DNA from: Bacillus pumilus | GTDB taxonomy: Bacteria > Bacillota > Bacilli > Bacillales > Bacillaceae | Assembly (NCBI RefSeq): GCF_009937765.1 | Contig: NZ_CP047089.1 | Span: 2,168,272-2,232,271, forward strand | Direction: 5' to 3' | Length of the DNA: 64,000 nt | Part shown: one piece after another, positions 51,035 through 59,602 of the stretch | How the letters are laid out: every line of letters starts with the position of its first letter | How positions within the stretch are numbered: position 1 is the stretch's first letter | The notes under the pieces: generated by a model | What the model was told of the DNA's origin: nothing | The model's input: the letters and a program-made list of their open reading frames with translations, nothing else | Databases searched by the model: none | Program-made: the position numbers and the translations under genes

Positions 51035-51068
51035 GGTATTTCAGATCACAAAATTAAAGGGAAATACC
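51035..51068 (+). repeat. inverted repeat in the oppA leader
   Basis: GGTATTTC (51035-51042) and GAAATACC (51061-51068) form an 8-bp perfect stem around an 18-base loop. It would be in the transcript of the distal promoter. Confidence 0.45.
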
Positions 51069-51080
51069 CAATTTGTTTCA

Positions 51081-51106
51081 ATTTTTTAATAAATTTATTA
51101 AAAAAT
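51081..51106. promoter_or_regulatory. 26-bp perfect palindrome upstream of oppA
   Basis: The half-site ATTTTTTAATAAA is followed directly by its exact complement. It lies about 60 bases before the proximal -10 and about 100 bases before the oppA start. It looks like an operator for a dimeric regulator; CodY and ScoC act on opp in B. subtilis. A CodY-like AATTTTCTTAAAAAA follows at 51121-51135. Confidence 0.5.
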
Positions 51107-51162
51107 CATCGAAATATGAAAATTTTCTTAAAAAAATGAATGCACAATTACTTATTTGCTAG

Positions 51163-51168
51163 TATAAT
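51163..51168 (+). promoter_or_regulatory. candidate proximal -10 of oppA
   Basis: A perfect TATAAT with no good -35 at 16-18 bases upstream (TGCACA is nearest). The AT-rich tracts before it may act as an UP element or an activator site. Confidence 0.45.
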
Positions 51169-51209
51169 AGTTCCTGTAGTTCATTTATGAAGGGGAGGTC
51201 AACAACTAG

Positions 51210-52868
51210 ATGAAAAAGTCTAAATTTTCACTGCTTTTAGTTTTTTTATTGGTGCTGACTATTTTTGTATCTGCATGTTCAGGTAAACAAAGTAGCGACA
51301 AGGGCACTGCATCCAAAGATTCAAAACAAGAGGCTACAATTTTAGAATCACAGGAAATGCCTGCAATGGATACAATCCAAGCAAGCGATACAATTAGTTT
51401 CACAACTATGAATAACGTTTTTGAGGGTTTGTATCGATTCAATGATAAAGAAGAATTAGTACCTGGTATGGCAGATGGCGAACCAGTAGCTAACAAAGAT
51501 AAAACAGTTTATAACATTAAACTAAAAGATGCCAAATGGTCTAATGGTGATCCAGTTAAAGCTCAAGACTTCGTTTATGCTTGGCAACGTGCTTTAGATC
51601 CAGATCAAAAGTCTGAGTATGGCCCATATATGATGGTTGGTAAAATCAAAAATGCTGATAAGGTTTACAACAAAAAAGCAAAGCCTGATGAACTAGGAAT
51701 TAAAGCTGTAAGCGATAAAGAATTGCAAATCACACTTGAAAAACCAATTCCTTACTTCCAATCTCTACTTTCATTCCCAACTTTCTATCCAGTGAATGAA
51801 AAGTTCGTTAAAGAACAAGGTGATAAATATGCGAAAACTGCAAAGAACCTTGTATACAATGGACCGTATGAACTTTCTTCTTGGGATGGACCACAAGCAA
51901 CAACTTGGGAATACAAAAAGAATGAAGAATATTGGGATAAAAAGAATGTCTCTATGACAAAACTTACTTTTAAAGTATCTAAAGATCCACAAGCAGCAGT
52001 TAACGCATTCGAAGCTGGAGAAGCTGATATTACACCTAAATTATCAACTCCTGCAATCATCTCTCAGTACGAAGGTGATAAGCGAATGAAAAGATTACTA
52101 GAACCTACTGTGTTCTGGTTGAAAATGAACCAAGGAAATAAATCATTAAAGAATGAAAATGTTCGTCGTGCAATTGCAACAGCAATTGACAAAGAAGCGT
52201 TTGTAAAAGATGTATTGCAGAATGGTTCAGTTGCTGCATACTATCAAATTCCAAAAGACTTTGTACATGATGAAAACGGAAAAGACTTCCGCGATGGAAT
52301 GCCTAAATACTTAGAAACAAACAAAGATGAAGCTAAGAAACTTTTCGAAAAAGGTCTAAAAGAATTAGGAACGTCTAAAGTAACGCTTAATTACTTAGGT
52401 GATGATTCTGAGACTGCTAAAACAATCGGAGCTTTCATTAAAGATCAGCTTGAGAAAACTTTACCTGGCTTAGATATTAATATTCAAAGTGTTCCTTTTG
52501 CTACTCGTATTGATCGTGATAAGAAAGAGGATTACGATCTACAGATGGCTGGATGGGGCCCAGATTATCTTGACCCGATCACATTCTCTGACTTATTTAT
52601 CACAGGTGGTGGGAACAACCACATGGGATACTCTAATAAGAAATATGATCAACTCTTAAAAGATGCATCTGGTAAGTTAGCTGCTAAACCTGAAGAACGC
52701 TGGAAAGCTTTACAAGAAGCTGAAAAAGTATTACTACAAGATGACGCAGGACTTTCACCAATCTATCAGAGAGCAACTAATTATCTGATTAGTAACAAAG
52801 TTAAAGGATTTGTCATTCACAAGGTTGGACCAGAATTCAGCTACAAATGGATGAAAATTGAAGGATAA
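51210..52868 (+). CDS. oppA: oligopeptide-binding lipoprotein OppA
   Basis: A 552-residue SBP family 5 lipoprotein with lipobox LTIFVSACSGK (cysteine near residue 23). The mature protein shows KWSNGDPVKAQDFVYAWQRAL and NENVRRAIATAID. It binds oligopeptides, including signalling peptides in Bacillus, and delivers them to OppBCDF. GGGGAGGT precedes ATG 51210. It is separated from oppB by a terminator, which explains excess binding protein. Confidence 0.95.
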   Translation: MKKSKFSLLLVFLLVLTIFVSACSGKQSSDKGTASKDSKQEATILESQEMPAMDTIQASDTISFTTMNNVFEGLYRFNDKEELVPGMADGEPVANKDKTVYNIKLKDAKWSNGDPVKAQDFVYAWQRALDPDQKSEYGPYMMVGKIKNADKVYNKKAKPDELGIKAVSDKELQITLEKPIPYFQSLLSFPTFYPVNEKFVKEQGDKYAKTAKNLVYNGPYELSSWDGPQATTWEYKKNEEYWDKKNVSMTKLTFKVSKDPQAAVNAFEAGEADITPKLSTPAIISQYEGDKRMKRLLEPTVFWLKMNQGNKSLKNENVRRAIATAIDKEAFVKDVLQNGSVAAYYQIPKDFVHDENGKDFRDGMPKYLETNKDEAKKLFEKGLKELGTSKVTLNYLGDDSETAKTIGAFIKDQLEKTLPGLDINIQSVPFATRIDRDKKEDYDLQMAGWGPDYLDPITFSDLFITGGGNNHMGYSNKKYDQLLKDASGKLAAKPEERWKALQEAEKVLLQDDAGLSPIYQRATNYLISNKVKGFVIHKVGPEFSYKWMKIEG

Positions 52869-52884
52869 TTAACAATCTTATAGA

Positions 52885-52921
52885 AAAGAGAGTGTATTCT
52901 CTGAATATACTCTCTTTTTCA
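52885..52921 (+). terminator. internal terminator between oppA and oppB
   Basis: A 14-bp stem with one G-T pair (52885-52898 with 52906-52919) ends in T residues. Partial readthrough would feed oppBCDF. Confidence 0.82.
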
Positions 52922-52977
52922 CTGAAAGAAATATGTCGAAATATACAGAAAAGTCAGTTTTATCAGGAGGTGCAAGT

Positions 52978-53907
52978 ATGCTGAAATACTTAATTAGACG
53001 GGTTGGCTTCATGGTCGTTACCCTCTTCATCATTGTTTCAATCACTTTTTTCTTAATGAAACTCATTCCGGGTTCTCCTTTTGTTAATGCTCAAAAATTG
53101 TCAGAAGCACAACAAGCTGTACTTAATGCAAAATATGGGCTAGATCAGCCTATTCCAATTCAATACTTTCACTACTTGATTAATACATTCACTGGAGATT
53201 TAGGTGTTTCATTCCAATTCAACAATACCTCCGTAACAGAACTTCTTTCATACCGAGTAGGACCATCTGCTGTCCTAGGCCTTCAAGCGATTATTATAGG
53301 AACGATTGTTGGTATCTTCTTGGGAGTAGTTGGAGCTTTAAGGCAGAACACATGGATAGATTATTCTGCTACTTTCTTGGCAGTTATCGGTAAATCAATA
53401 CCGAGTTTTGTATTCGCGGGATTACTTCAGTACTTTATTGCGGTGAAATTAGGTTTACTACCAACTCAATTTTGGAATGGATTCGAGTATACAATTTTGC
53501 CCACAATAGCATTAGCTATGTTCCCTATCTCCATTTGTGCACGCTTTATGCGAACAGAAATGGTTGAAGTTCTTGAGACAGATTATATTTTACTAGCAAA
53601 GGCCAAAGGAGCAGGCTATTTCGAATTAGCATTTAAGCATGCAATGAGAAATGCGTTGATCCCTGTTGTTACAGTTCTTGGTCCACTAACTGTTAGTTTA
53701 ATGACGGGATCTCTCGTAATAGAGAAAATCTTCTCAATTCCTGGAATTGGTGAGCAGTTTGTTAAAGCTATTACTGTAAATGACTATCCAGTTATTATGG
53801 GAACAACAATTTTATTCGCCGTTCTTTTTGTTGTGGTTGTATTTATTGTCGATATTCTATATGGAATTATCGATCCGAGAATTCGTGTAGCAGGGGGTAA
53901 CAAATGA
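52978..53907 (+). CDS. oppB: oligopeptide ABC permease OppB
   Basis: A 309-residue permease with six helices, N-terminus LKYLIRRVGFMVVTLFIIV, the EAA loop DYILLAKAKGAGYFELAFKHAMRN and the end DILYGIIDPRIRV. AGGAGGTG is before ATG 52978; an in-frame ATG 45 bases earlier lacks a site. It overlaps oppC by four bases. Confidence 0.95.
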   Translation: MLKYLIRRVGFMVVTLFIIVSITFFLMKLIPGSPFVNAQKLSEAQQAVLNAKYGLDQPIPIQYFHYLINTFTGDLGVSFQFNNTSVTELLSYRVGPSAVLGLQAIIIGTIVGIFLGVVGALRQNTWIDYSATFLAVIGKSIPSFVFAGLLQYFIAVKLGLLPTQFWNGFEYTILPTIALAMFPISICARFMRTEMVEVLETDYILLAKAKGAGYFELAFKHAMRNALIPVVTVLGPLTVSLMTGSLVIEKIFSIPGIGEQFVKAITVNDYPVIMGTTILFAVLFVVVVFIVDILYGIIDPRIRVAGGNK

Positions 53908-54935
53908 TGAAACAGCAAGAAGAAAATATTGATAAAAGTCTATTTGAACCCGCTGGTGTTGATACATTTTCTGCTGAAAAAATTGAGAAACCTAGTCTGA
54001 ATTATTGGCAAGACGCATGGCTTAGAATCAAAAAGAATAAAGCCGCAGTTGTAAGTTTAGTGATTTTATTTTTAATTGTATTCATGGCTATCGTCGGACC
54101 ATTAATTAGTGGTAAAGATTTTAGTACTCAGACAACGTCTGAAGCGAACCTACCTCCTCGAATCCAAGGATTAGAGCATGTTAGCTTCCTTCCATTTACT
54201 GGGGAAAGAACGCTGAAAAGTGGTGATGTGGTCAACCCTTATGAACAAAAAGGAATTGATCATTACTACTGGTTTGGTACGGATAATCTTGGGAGAGATC
54301 TATTCACACGTGTGTGGAAAGGAACTCAAATCTCACTGCTTATTGCTGTTGTTGCAGCTGTGATCGATTTAATTATTGGTGTTGCTTATGGTGCAATTTC
54401 TGGTTATTTTGGCGGGAAAATTGATAATGCGATGCAACGTGTTCTAGAGGTTCTAATGGGTATTCCCAACTTGATCGTTGTCATATTAATGATTCTCGTC
54501 TTAAAGCCAGGGATTATTCCAATTATTATTGCTCTAAGTATTACCGGGTGGATCAGTATGGCCAGGGTTGTACGAGCCCAAGTCATGAAGCTGAAAGAAC
54601 AGGAATATGTACTAGCCGCTAGAACTTTGGGATTAAGCAACTTTAAAATTATCTTTAAACACATGTTGCCTAACTTAACAGGTGTGATGATTATTAATAC
54701 AATGTTCACCATTCCTAGTGCAATTTTCTTCGAAGCATTCTTAAGTTTTATTGGGTTAGGTCTCCAAGAGCCACAAGCTTCACTAGGGACGCTAATTGAA
54801 GACGGATTTAAATCAATGATTGCTTTCCCATATCAAATGGTTTATCCGGCAATTATCATTAGTGTTATCATGATCGTCTTTAACCTTGTTGCCGACGGTG
54901 TGAGAGATGCACTTGATCCAAAAATGAAAGATTAG
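53904..54935 (+). CDS. oppC: oligopeptide ABC permease OppC
   Basis: A 343-residue DppC-type permease. It has a cytoplasmic N-terminus, helix AAVVSLVILFLIVFMAIVGPLI, an extended extracellular insertion (about residues 75-125), WFGTDNLGRDLFTR, and the EAA loop EYVLAARTLGLSNFKIIFKHMLPN. The start is one of two adjacent ATGs (53904, 53907) after AGGGGGT. Confidence 0.95.
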   Translation: MMKQQEENIDKSLFEPAGVDTFSAEKIEKPSLNYWQDAWLRIKKNKAAVVSLVILFLIVFMAIVGPLISGKDFSTQTTSEANLPPRIQGLEHVSFLPFTGERTLKSGDVVNPYEQKGIDHYYWFGTDNLGRDLFTRVWKGTQISLLIAVVAAVIDLIIGVAYGAISGYFGGKIDNAMQRVLEVLMGIPNLIVVILMILVLKPGIIPIIIALSITGWISMARVVRAQVMKLKEQEYVLAARTLGLSNFKIIFKHMLPNLTGVMIINTMFTIPSAIFFEAFLSFIGLGLQEPQASLGTLIEDGFKSMIAFPYQMVYPAIIISVIMIVFNLVADGVRDALDPKMKD

Positions 54936-54953
54936 TACGGGACGGTGATGATG

Positions 54954-56015
54954 ATGAATAAACAAGAAACCATTCTAAAAGTAAATGATTTAAATATCTC
55001 ATTTCACACGTTTGCTGGTGAAGTCAAGGCAATAAGAGGTGTGAATTTTGAATTAAAGAAAGGTGAGACGCTTGCCATTGTTGGAGAATCTGGTTCAGGA
55101 AAATCGGTTACTTCAAAATCAATCATGGGGTTGCTTCCTAAATCTAACTCTGAAGTGAAAAAAGGCGAGATTTTGTTTCAAGACAAAAACTTAACAAAAC
55201 TTTCTGATAAACAAATGCAAAAAATACGTGGGAAAGATATTGCAATGGTCTTTCAAGATCCAATGACCTCATTAAATCCTACAATGACAATTGGCAAACA
55301 AATTATAGAACCAATTTTAAAACATCAAAATGCTAGTAAAGAAGAAGCTAGAAAAAGAGCACTTGAGCTACTCAGCCTTGTAGGTATTCCAAAACCTGAA
55401 CAAAGGTTTAAGCAATATCCTCATCAATTTTCAGGTGGTATGAGACAAAGGGTTGTGGTGGCAATTGCTCTTGCTTGTAATCCTAAAATATTAATTGCTG
55501 ATGAGCCGACAACAGCGTTAGATGTTACAATTCAAGCGCAAATTTTAGAACTGATGAAGGATCTACAAAAGAAAATTGAAACATCGATTATCTTTATTAC
55601 GCATGATTTAGGGGTCGTTGCGAATGTAGCTGATCGTGTAGCGGTTATGTATGGTGGTCAAATTGTCGAGATTGGTACAGTTGATGAGATTTTCTATAAC
55701 CCACAGCATCCTTATACTTGGGGATTATTAAGCTCTATGCCTAGTCTGGACGCAAAAGAGGAGAAATTATTTGCTATACCTGGTACGCCGCCAGACTTGC
55801 TAAATCCTCCAAAAGGTGACCCGTTTGCTGCTAGAAATCAATATGCGATGAAAATCGATTTTGAACAGCAGCCGCCTTTATATCAAGTGTCAGAAACGCA
55901 TTATGCAGCTACATGGCTATTACATCCTAATGCGCCCAAAGTAGAACCTCCTGAATCGATTAAGCAAAGAATGCGACAATTTAAAGCGCAAAAAGGGGGG
56001 GATCACATTGAGTGA
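54954..56015 (+). CDS. oppD: oligopeptide ABC transporter ATPase OppD
   Basis: A 353-residue ATPase with Walker [10 protein letters not shown], signature FSGGMRQR and Walker [13 protein letters not shown]. The C-terminal region reads PPKGDPFAARNQYAMKIDFE, so the cysteine cluster found in AppD and AppF is absent; this form is shared by Bacillus OppD proteins. The start is uncertain among three tandem ATGs (54948, 54951, 54954), and the site is a weak GGTGAT. It overlaps oppF by eight bases. Confidence 0.93.
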   Translation: MNKQETILKVNDLNISFHTFAGEVKAIRGVNFELKKGETLAIVGESGSGKSVTSKSIMGLLPKSNSEVKKGEILFQDKNLTKLSDKQMQKIRGKDIAMVFQDPMTSLNPTMTIGKQIIEPILKHQNASKEEARKRALELLSLVGIPKPEQRFKQYPHQFSGGMRQRVVVAIALACNPKILIADEPTTALDVTIQAQILELMKDLQKKIETSIIFITHDLGVVANVADRVAVMYGGQIVEIGTVDEIFYNPQHPYTWGLLSSMPSLDAKEEKLFAIPGTPPDLLNPPKGDPFAARNQYAMKIDFEQQPPLYQVSETHYAATWLLHPNAPKVEPPESIKQRMRQFKAQKGGDHIE

Positions 56016-56937
56016 AAAAGATGTTATTTTACAGGTGAATAATCTTAAGCAATATTTTAATGTGGGCAAACCAAATGAAGTAAAAGCTGTTGATGATGTT
56101 AGCTTCGATATTTATAGAGGAGAAACTTTGGGGCTAGTAGGTGAGTCTGGTTGCGGTAAGTCGACTACTGGAAGAAGTATCATTCGTTTGTATAATGCAA
56201 CAGATGGTGAGGTTATTTTTAATGGACAGAATGTTCATGATAAAAAATCGACTGCTGATCTGAAGCAATTTAATCGAAAAATGCAAATGATCTTTCAGGA
56301 TCCATATGCCTCACTCAATCCAAGAATGAAAGTTGAAGACATCATTGCAGAAGGCATCGATATTCATGACCTAGCAAAAACAAAGCAAGCACGTAAAGAG
56401 CGTGTGTACCAATTGCTTGAAACTGTTGGCTTGAACAAAGAGCATGCAAACAGGTACCCGCATGAATTCTCTGGTGGTCAAAGGCAGCGTATTGGGATTG
56501 CCCGTGCATTAGCGGTTGAACCAGATTTCATTATTGCCGATGAACCAATCTCTGCATTAGATGTGTCGATCCAAGCACAGGTCGTCAACTTAATGAAAGA
56601 GCTTCAAGAAGAAAAAGGCTTAACGTACTTATTCATTGCCCATGACCTGTCTATGGTAAAATACATCAGCGATCGCATTGGCGTAATGTATTTCGGGAAA
56701 TTGGTCGAGCTGGCACCAGCGAATGAATTATACGAAAACCCGCTTCATCCATATACAAAATCATTACTATCTGCGATTCCGCTTCCAGATCCAGATTATG
56801 AGCGTAACCGCAAACGAATCAAGTATGATCCATCTGTTCACAAAGGAACGAACACTGAGTTCCGTGAAGTGAAGCCAGGCCACTTTGTGAGCTGCACAGA
56901 GGAAGAATTCAAAGAGCTTCAGGCAAAACAATCATAA
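56008..56937 (+). CDS. oppF: oligopeptide ABC transporter ATPase OppF
   Basis: A 309-residue ATPase with Walker [10 protein letters not shown], signature FSGGQRQR and Walker B FIIADEPISALD. It starts at TTG 56008 with AAAGGGGGG upstream, inside the end of oppD. The C-terminus has a single cysteine (HFVSCTEEEF) and no full cluster. Last gene of the operon. Confidence 0.95.
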   Translation: MSEKDVILQVNNLKQYFNVGKPNEVKAVDDVSFDIYRGETLGLVGESGCGKSTTGRSIIRLYNATDGEVIFNGQNVHDKKSTADLKQFNRKMQMIFQDPYASLNPRMKVEDIIAEGIDIHDLAKTKQARKERVYQLLETVGLNKEHANRYPHEFSGGQRQRIGIARALAVEPDFIIADEPISALDVSIQAQVVNLMKELQEEKGLTYLFIAHDLSMVKYISDRIGVMYFGKLVELAPANELYENPLHPYTKSLLSAIPLPDPDYERNRKRIKYDPSVHKGTNTEFREVKPGHFVSCTEEEFKELQAKQS

Positions 56938-56943
56938 GAGAGA

Positions 56944-56976
56944 AGAAGCGCTGCTACGTCAGTGCTTCTTTTTTTA
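56944..56976 (+). terminator. terminator of the opp operon
   Basis: AGAAGCGCTG (56944-56953) pairs with CAGTGCTTCT (56960-56969, one wobble), followed by a T run. Confidence 0.9.
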
Positions 56977-57042
56977 TTTTACAAAAGAATGCGATAATGG
57001 TAATTTCTAGTTAACAACAAACGGGTTCTAGGAGGAAATCAG

Positions 57043-57330
57043 ATGTCGATATGGAAGACGTTTCGCTATTCATTCTTTCACTTTCTCATTGTATTCATGC
57101 TTTTTTCAACGTCTTTTTTGAGAAAGCCAAATGGAGTGCAGTGGATGCTCATATTTATGGTGTTCATTGGCATTGCGTCTTTTTCCGTGGAATATATGCT
57201 TCACCGGAAATTAAGCAATCAGAAAGAGGAAGCACGCCGCAGAAAGTATCTTTATTTCATCATGTTTCAAACTGGGATGACACTCATCCTGTTTGTCTGT
57301 TTTCAATTACTCATGAATCGTTCGATATAA
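57043..57330 (+). CDS. small membrane protein of unknown function
   Basis: A 95-residue protein with three membrane helices (FFHFLIVFMLFSTSFL, VQWMLIFMVFIGIASFSVEYML, YFIMFQTGMTLILFVCFQLL) and a basic cytoplasmic loop KLSNQKEEARRRK. GGAGG precedes ATG 57043. It occupies the place of B. subtilis yjbB between oppF and yjbC, but I cannot confirm homology. Confidence 0.7.
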   Translation: MSIWKTFRYSFFHFLIVFMLFSTSFLRKPNGVQWMLIFMVFIGIASFSVEYMLHRKLSNQKEEARRRKYLYFIMFQTGMTLILFVCFQLLMNRSI

Positions 57331-57357
57331 AACTTTTTTCTGTTGTTTGAAAAAAAG

Positions 57358-57384
57358 TGAAACTAGAGGAGACTTTTCTGCGTC
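57358..57384 (+). promoter_or_regulatory. ECF-type promoter before yjbC-spx
   Basis: TGAAAC (57358-57363), a 17-base spacer and CGTC (57381-57384) match the extracytoplasmic-function sigma consensus (SigW/SigM/SigX group). It is about 80 bases before yjbC. Confidence 0.8.
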
Positions 57385-57466
57385 TTACTAGTACAGGCGT
57401 TTAAATAGCAGGAAATCGGGAATATCTAAGGAAGTGATTCTTAACGATATCATAAGGAGCGGATCC

Positions 57467-58045
57467 ATGAATTGGTATGAAAAGCTCAGTGAATACTTCC
57501 CGATAGAAGAAATGAAGTCAAAAGAGCATATGGAAGCTTTATTAAAGGAAAGAAGTGATGTTTATCATAAGGAGGAAGGACCTCATCATGTGATGATGTA
57601 CGACGAATTTGATCATTTCATCTTTATTGATTATTTATTTGTTTCCAGAGATGCAAGAGGTGAAGGCCTCGGATCAAAGCTCATTCATAAGCTGAAGGAA
57701 AAAAAGAAACCGATCTTGCTTGAGGTTGAGCCTGTAGATGAAGATGATGCAGATACTGCAAAACGCCTAAAGTTTTACCAAAGAGAGCACTTCAAGCATG
57801 CAGAATCAATCGGTTATAAACGCAGGTCACTTGCAACAAATGAAGTGAACCGCATGGAAATCCTTTATTGGTCGCCTCTTATAGATAATGAGGAAGAAAT
57901 GATGGAGGCTATGAGGAAGACCTATGAACGAATCCATACGTATAAAGACGAGGAATGGTATGGGCAGTCGTATGAAGATGTTGATGATGTATTAAAGGTC
58001 ATTGAAAATAGAAAACAAAAAAATATTTTCGATCATCTCGACTAA
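57467..58045 (+). CDS. yjbC: GNAT-family protein YjbC
   Basis: A 192-residue protein. The first 115 residues are GNAT-like with FVSRDARGEGLGSKLI as the acyl-CoA loop; the C-terminal part is an acidic helical extension. AAGGAG precedes ATG 57467, giving the same length as B. subtilis YjbC. It is cotranscribed with spx there and belongs to cell-envelope stress regulons. The substrate is unknown. Confidence 0.9.
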   Translation: MNWYEKLSEYFPIEEMKSKEHMEALLKERSDVYHKEEGPHHVMMYDEFDHFIFIDYLFVSRDARGEGLGSKLIHKLKEKKKPILLEVEPVDEDDADTAKRLKFYQREHFKHAESIGYKRRSLATNEVNRMEILYWSPLIDNEEEMMEAMRKTYERIHTYKDEEWYGQSYEDVDDVLKVIENRKQKNIFDHLD

Positions 58046-58143
58046 ATGAGAATGTTCAGACATCAAGCAACACTACAAAATGAATGAAATTGTCTAGTTT
58101 TTGTCACAAAAATTGCAAGAAAATCTGTTCACACTTACTTTTT

Positions 58144-58161
58144 TATAGTATAATCACTATA
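58144..58161 (+). promoter_or_regulatory. spx promoter -10 inside an inverted repeat
   Basis: TATAGT (58144-58149) and ACTATA (58156-58161) flank the centre of a TATAAT -10 (58149-58154). In B. subtilis a local spx promoter is blocked by PerR and YodB. This repeat is a good operator candidate, but I cannot assign it to either. Confidence 0.5.
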
Positions 58162-58238
58162 AAGATTACTTATTTAGAACAATTTTAATTTAAGAATACA
58201 GATCAATATTCATTCTACAAATTGAGGAGTGAAGATTT

Positions 58239-58634
58239 ATGGTAACATTATACACATCACCAAGCTGTACATCATGTAGAAAAGCAAGAGCGTGGTTAGA
58301 AGAACACAATATTCCGTATCAAGAGAGAAACATCTTTTCAGAGCCTCTTTCAATCGATGAAATTAAAGAAATTCTTCGAATGACTGAAGACGGTACAGAT
58401 GAAATTATCTCAACACGTTCAAAAGTATTCCAAAAGCTAAATGTGAATGTTGAGACAATGCCTCTTCAACAATTGTATAAACTAATCAATGAGCATCCAG
58501 GTCTTTTAAGACGTCCAATCATCTTGGATGAAAAAAGACTACAAGTTGGCTACAATGAAGATGAAATTAGACGTTTCCTTCCAAGAACGGTTCGTACATT
58601 CCAACTCAGAGAAGCTCAGCGACTTGCTAACTAA
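58239..58634 (+). CDS. spx: Spx, redox-sensing transcription regulator
   Basis: A 131-residue ArsC-fold protein with the redox switch Cys10-x-x-Cys13 ([10 protein letters not shown]), the conserved arginine in [11 protein letters not shown] and the [19 protein letters not shown] segment. It binds the RNA polymerase alpha subunit C-terminal domain and activates thiol-stress genes. It is degraded by ClpXP. The sequence is essentially the B. subtilis form. AGGAG precedes the ATG. Confidence 0.97.
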   Translation: MVTLYTSPSCTSCRKARAWLEEHNIPYQERNIFSEPLSIDEIKEILRMTEDGTDEIISTRSKVFQKLNVNVETMPLQQLYKLINEHPGLLRRPIILDEKRLQVGYNEDEIRRFLPRTVRTFQLREAQRLAN

Positions 58635-58645
58635 TAGAAAAAACG

Positions 58646-58677
58646 AAAAGCTGCCGATCATTTGGCAGCTTTTTTTA
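58646..58677. terminator. bidirectional terminator between spx and yjbE
   Basis: AAAAGCTGCC (58646-58655) pairs with 58664-58673 around an 8-base loop, with A and T flanks. Confidence 0.9.
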
Positions 58678-59340
58678 TTTGTTTTCAGCCGTTTGTTCGT
58701 AAAACAGGCTGGCTAAAATGACCATGATGACTGTTAAAAAAGGGAGCATCAATTCAAGAGTTGCGTGCTGTGCCATAAATTCATTCAATTTCACATCACG
58801 AACAATCATTTCACCGCCAGTAAAAGCCAAAAGAGCACTTCCTCCGTATAAAAGAAACGGGAATTTGGTTAAAGCCGCATGAATCAGCTTACTTCCCCAA
58901 ATAATAATCGGTACTGAAATCATCAGCCCAAAGGCAGTCAGCAACATGTTGCCCTTTGCCGCTCCTGCAACAGCAATCACATTATCAAGTGACATAAAGA
59001 GGTCGGCAATCACAATGGTCTGTACCGCACGCCAAAGGGAGCCGCTGCTTTTAATACGAATCGATTCTTTTTTTTGTTCAATTAACAAATTGTATCCTAT
59101 ATAAAGGAGAAAAAGTCCGCCGATAAATTGCAAATAAGGGATGGTCAATAAATAAACTGCGGCACCTGTCATTGTAATTCTCATCAGCACGGCCAAAAGT
59201 GTGCCGATCCATATGGCTTTATTGCGTTTGTCATTTGACAAGCTGCGGCTAGCCATCGCAATGATCAACGCGTTATCACCGCCTAAAATCAGATCGATGC
59301 CAATAATCATCAGTAAGGATATGAGCCACTCTGTTTCCAT
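58675..59340 (-). CDS. yjbE: TerC-family membrane protein YjbE
   Basis: A 221-residue TerC-family protein with about seven helices and the two acidic motifs IGIDLILGGDNALIIAMA and VIADLFMSLDNVIAVAGA that likely bind metal. TerC proteins in Bacillus are linked to manganese export or metalation of secreted enzymes. The start at 59340 follows GAGGTGA; an upstream in-frame start is rejected. No manganese riboswitch is visible upstream. Confidence 0.9.
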   Translation of the reverse strand: METEWLISLLMIIGIDLILGGDNALIIAMASRSLSNDKRNKAIWIGTLLAVLMRITMTGAAVYLLTIPYLQFIGGLFLLYIGYNLLIEQKKESIRIKSSGSLWRAVQTIVIADLFMSLDNVIAVAGAAKGNMLLTAFGLMISVPIIIWGSKLIHAALTKFPFLLYGGSALLAFTGGEMIVRDVKLNEFMAQHATLELMLPFLTVIMVILASLFYEQTAENK

Positions 59341-59602
59341 CCATTTCACCTCATGTCTAATAGAGCTCGTACAACCAATATATGAAGACAATTCAAATAT
59401 ATGTTTCTGTAAGTTTTCTCTGCAAAAAATGCGTTTTTATTTCTTTTATTCATGTTTTATCATAAAATAGACAGTACGAAGCAATACCTCAATTCTTTAA
59501 AAGGTTAACATGTAGACGGAACGGGTAAAGTGTAGTAAAGTACTATTAATTGGGAGCTTGTATGTCCCTTCAACATCTTATATAGAAGGGAAGGTTGGCA
59601 AA

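Noticed and set aside
57051..57350. A 99-codon frame overlapping the small membrane protein after oppF.
   Set aside because: It lies almost wholly inside the 57043-57330 gene in another frame, has no ribosome site, and its residues look like a frame shadow.
59341..59602. A manganese (yybP-ykoY) riboswitch upstream of yjbE.
   Set aside because: The conserved CUAC...and GGGGAGUA-type core is absent; the gap is AT-rich with no convincing structure.
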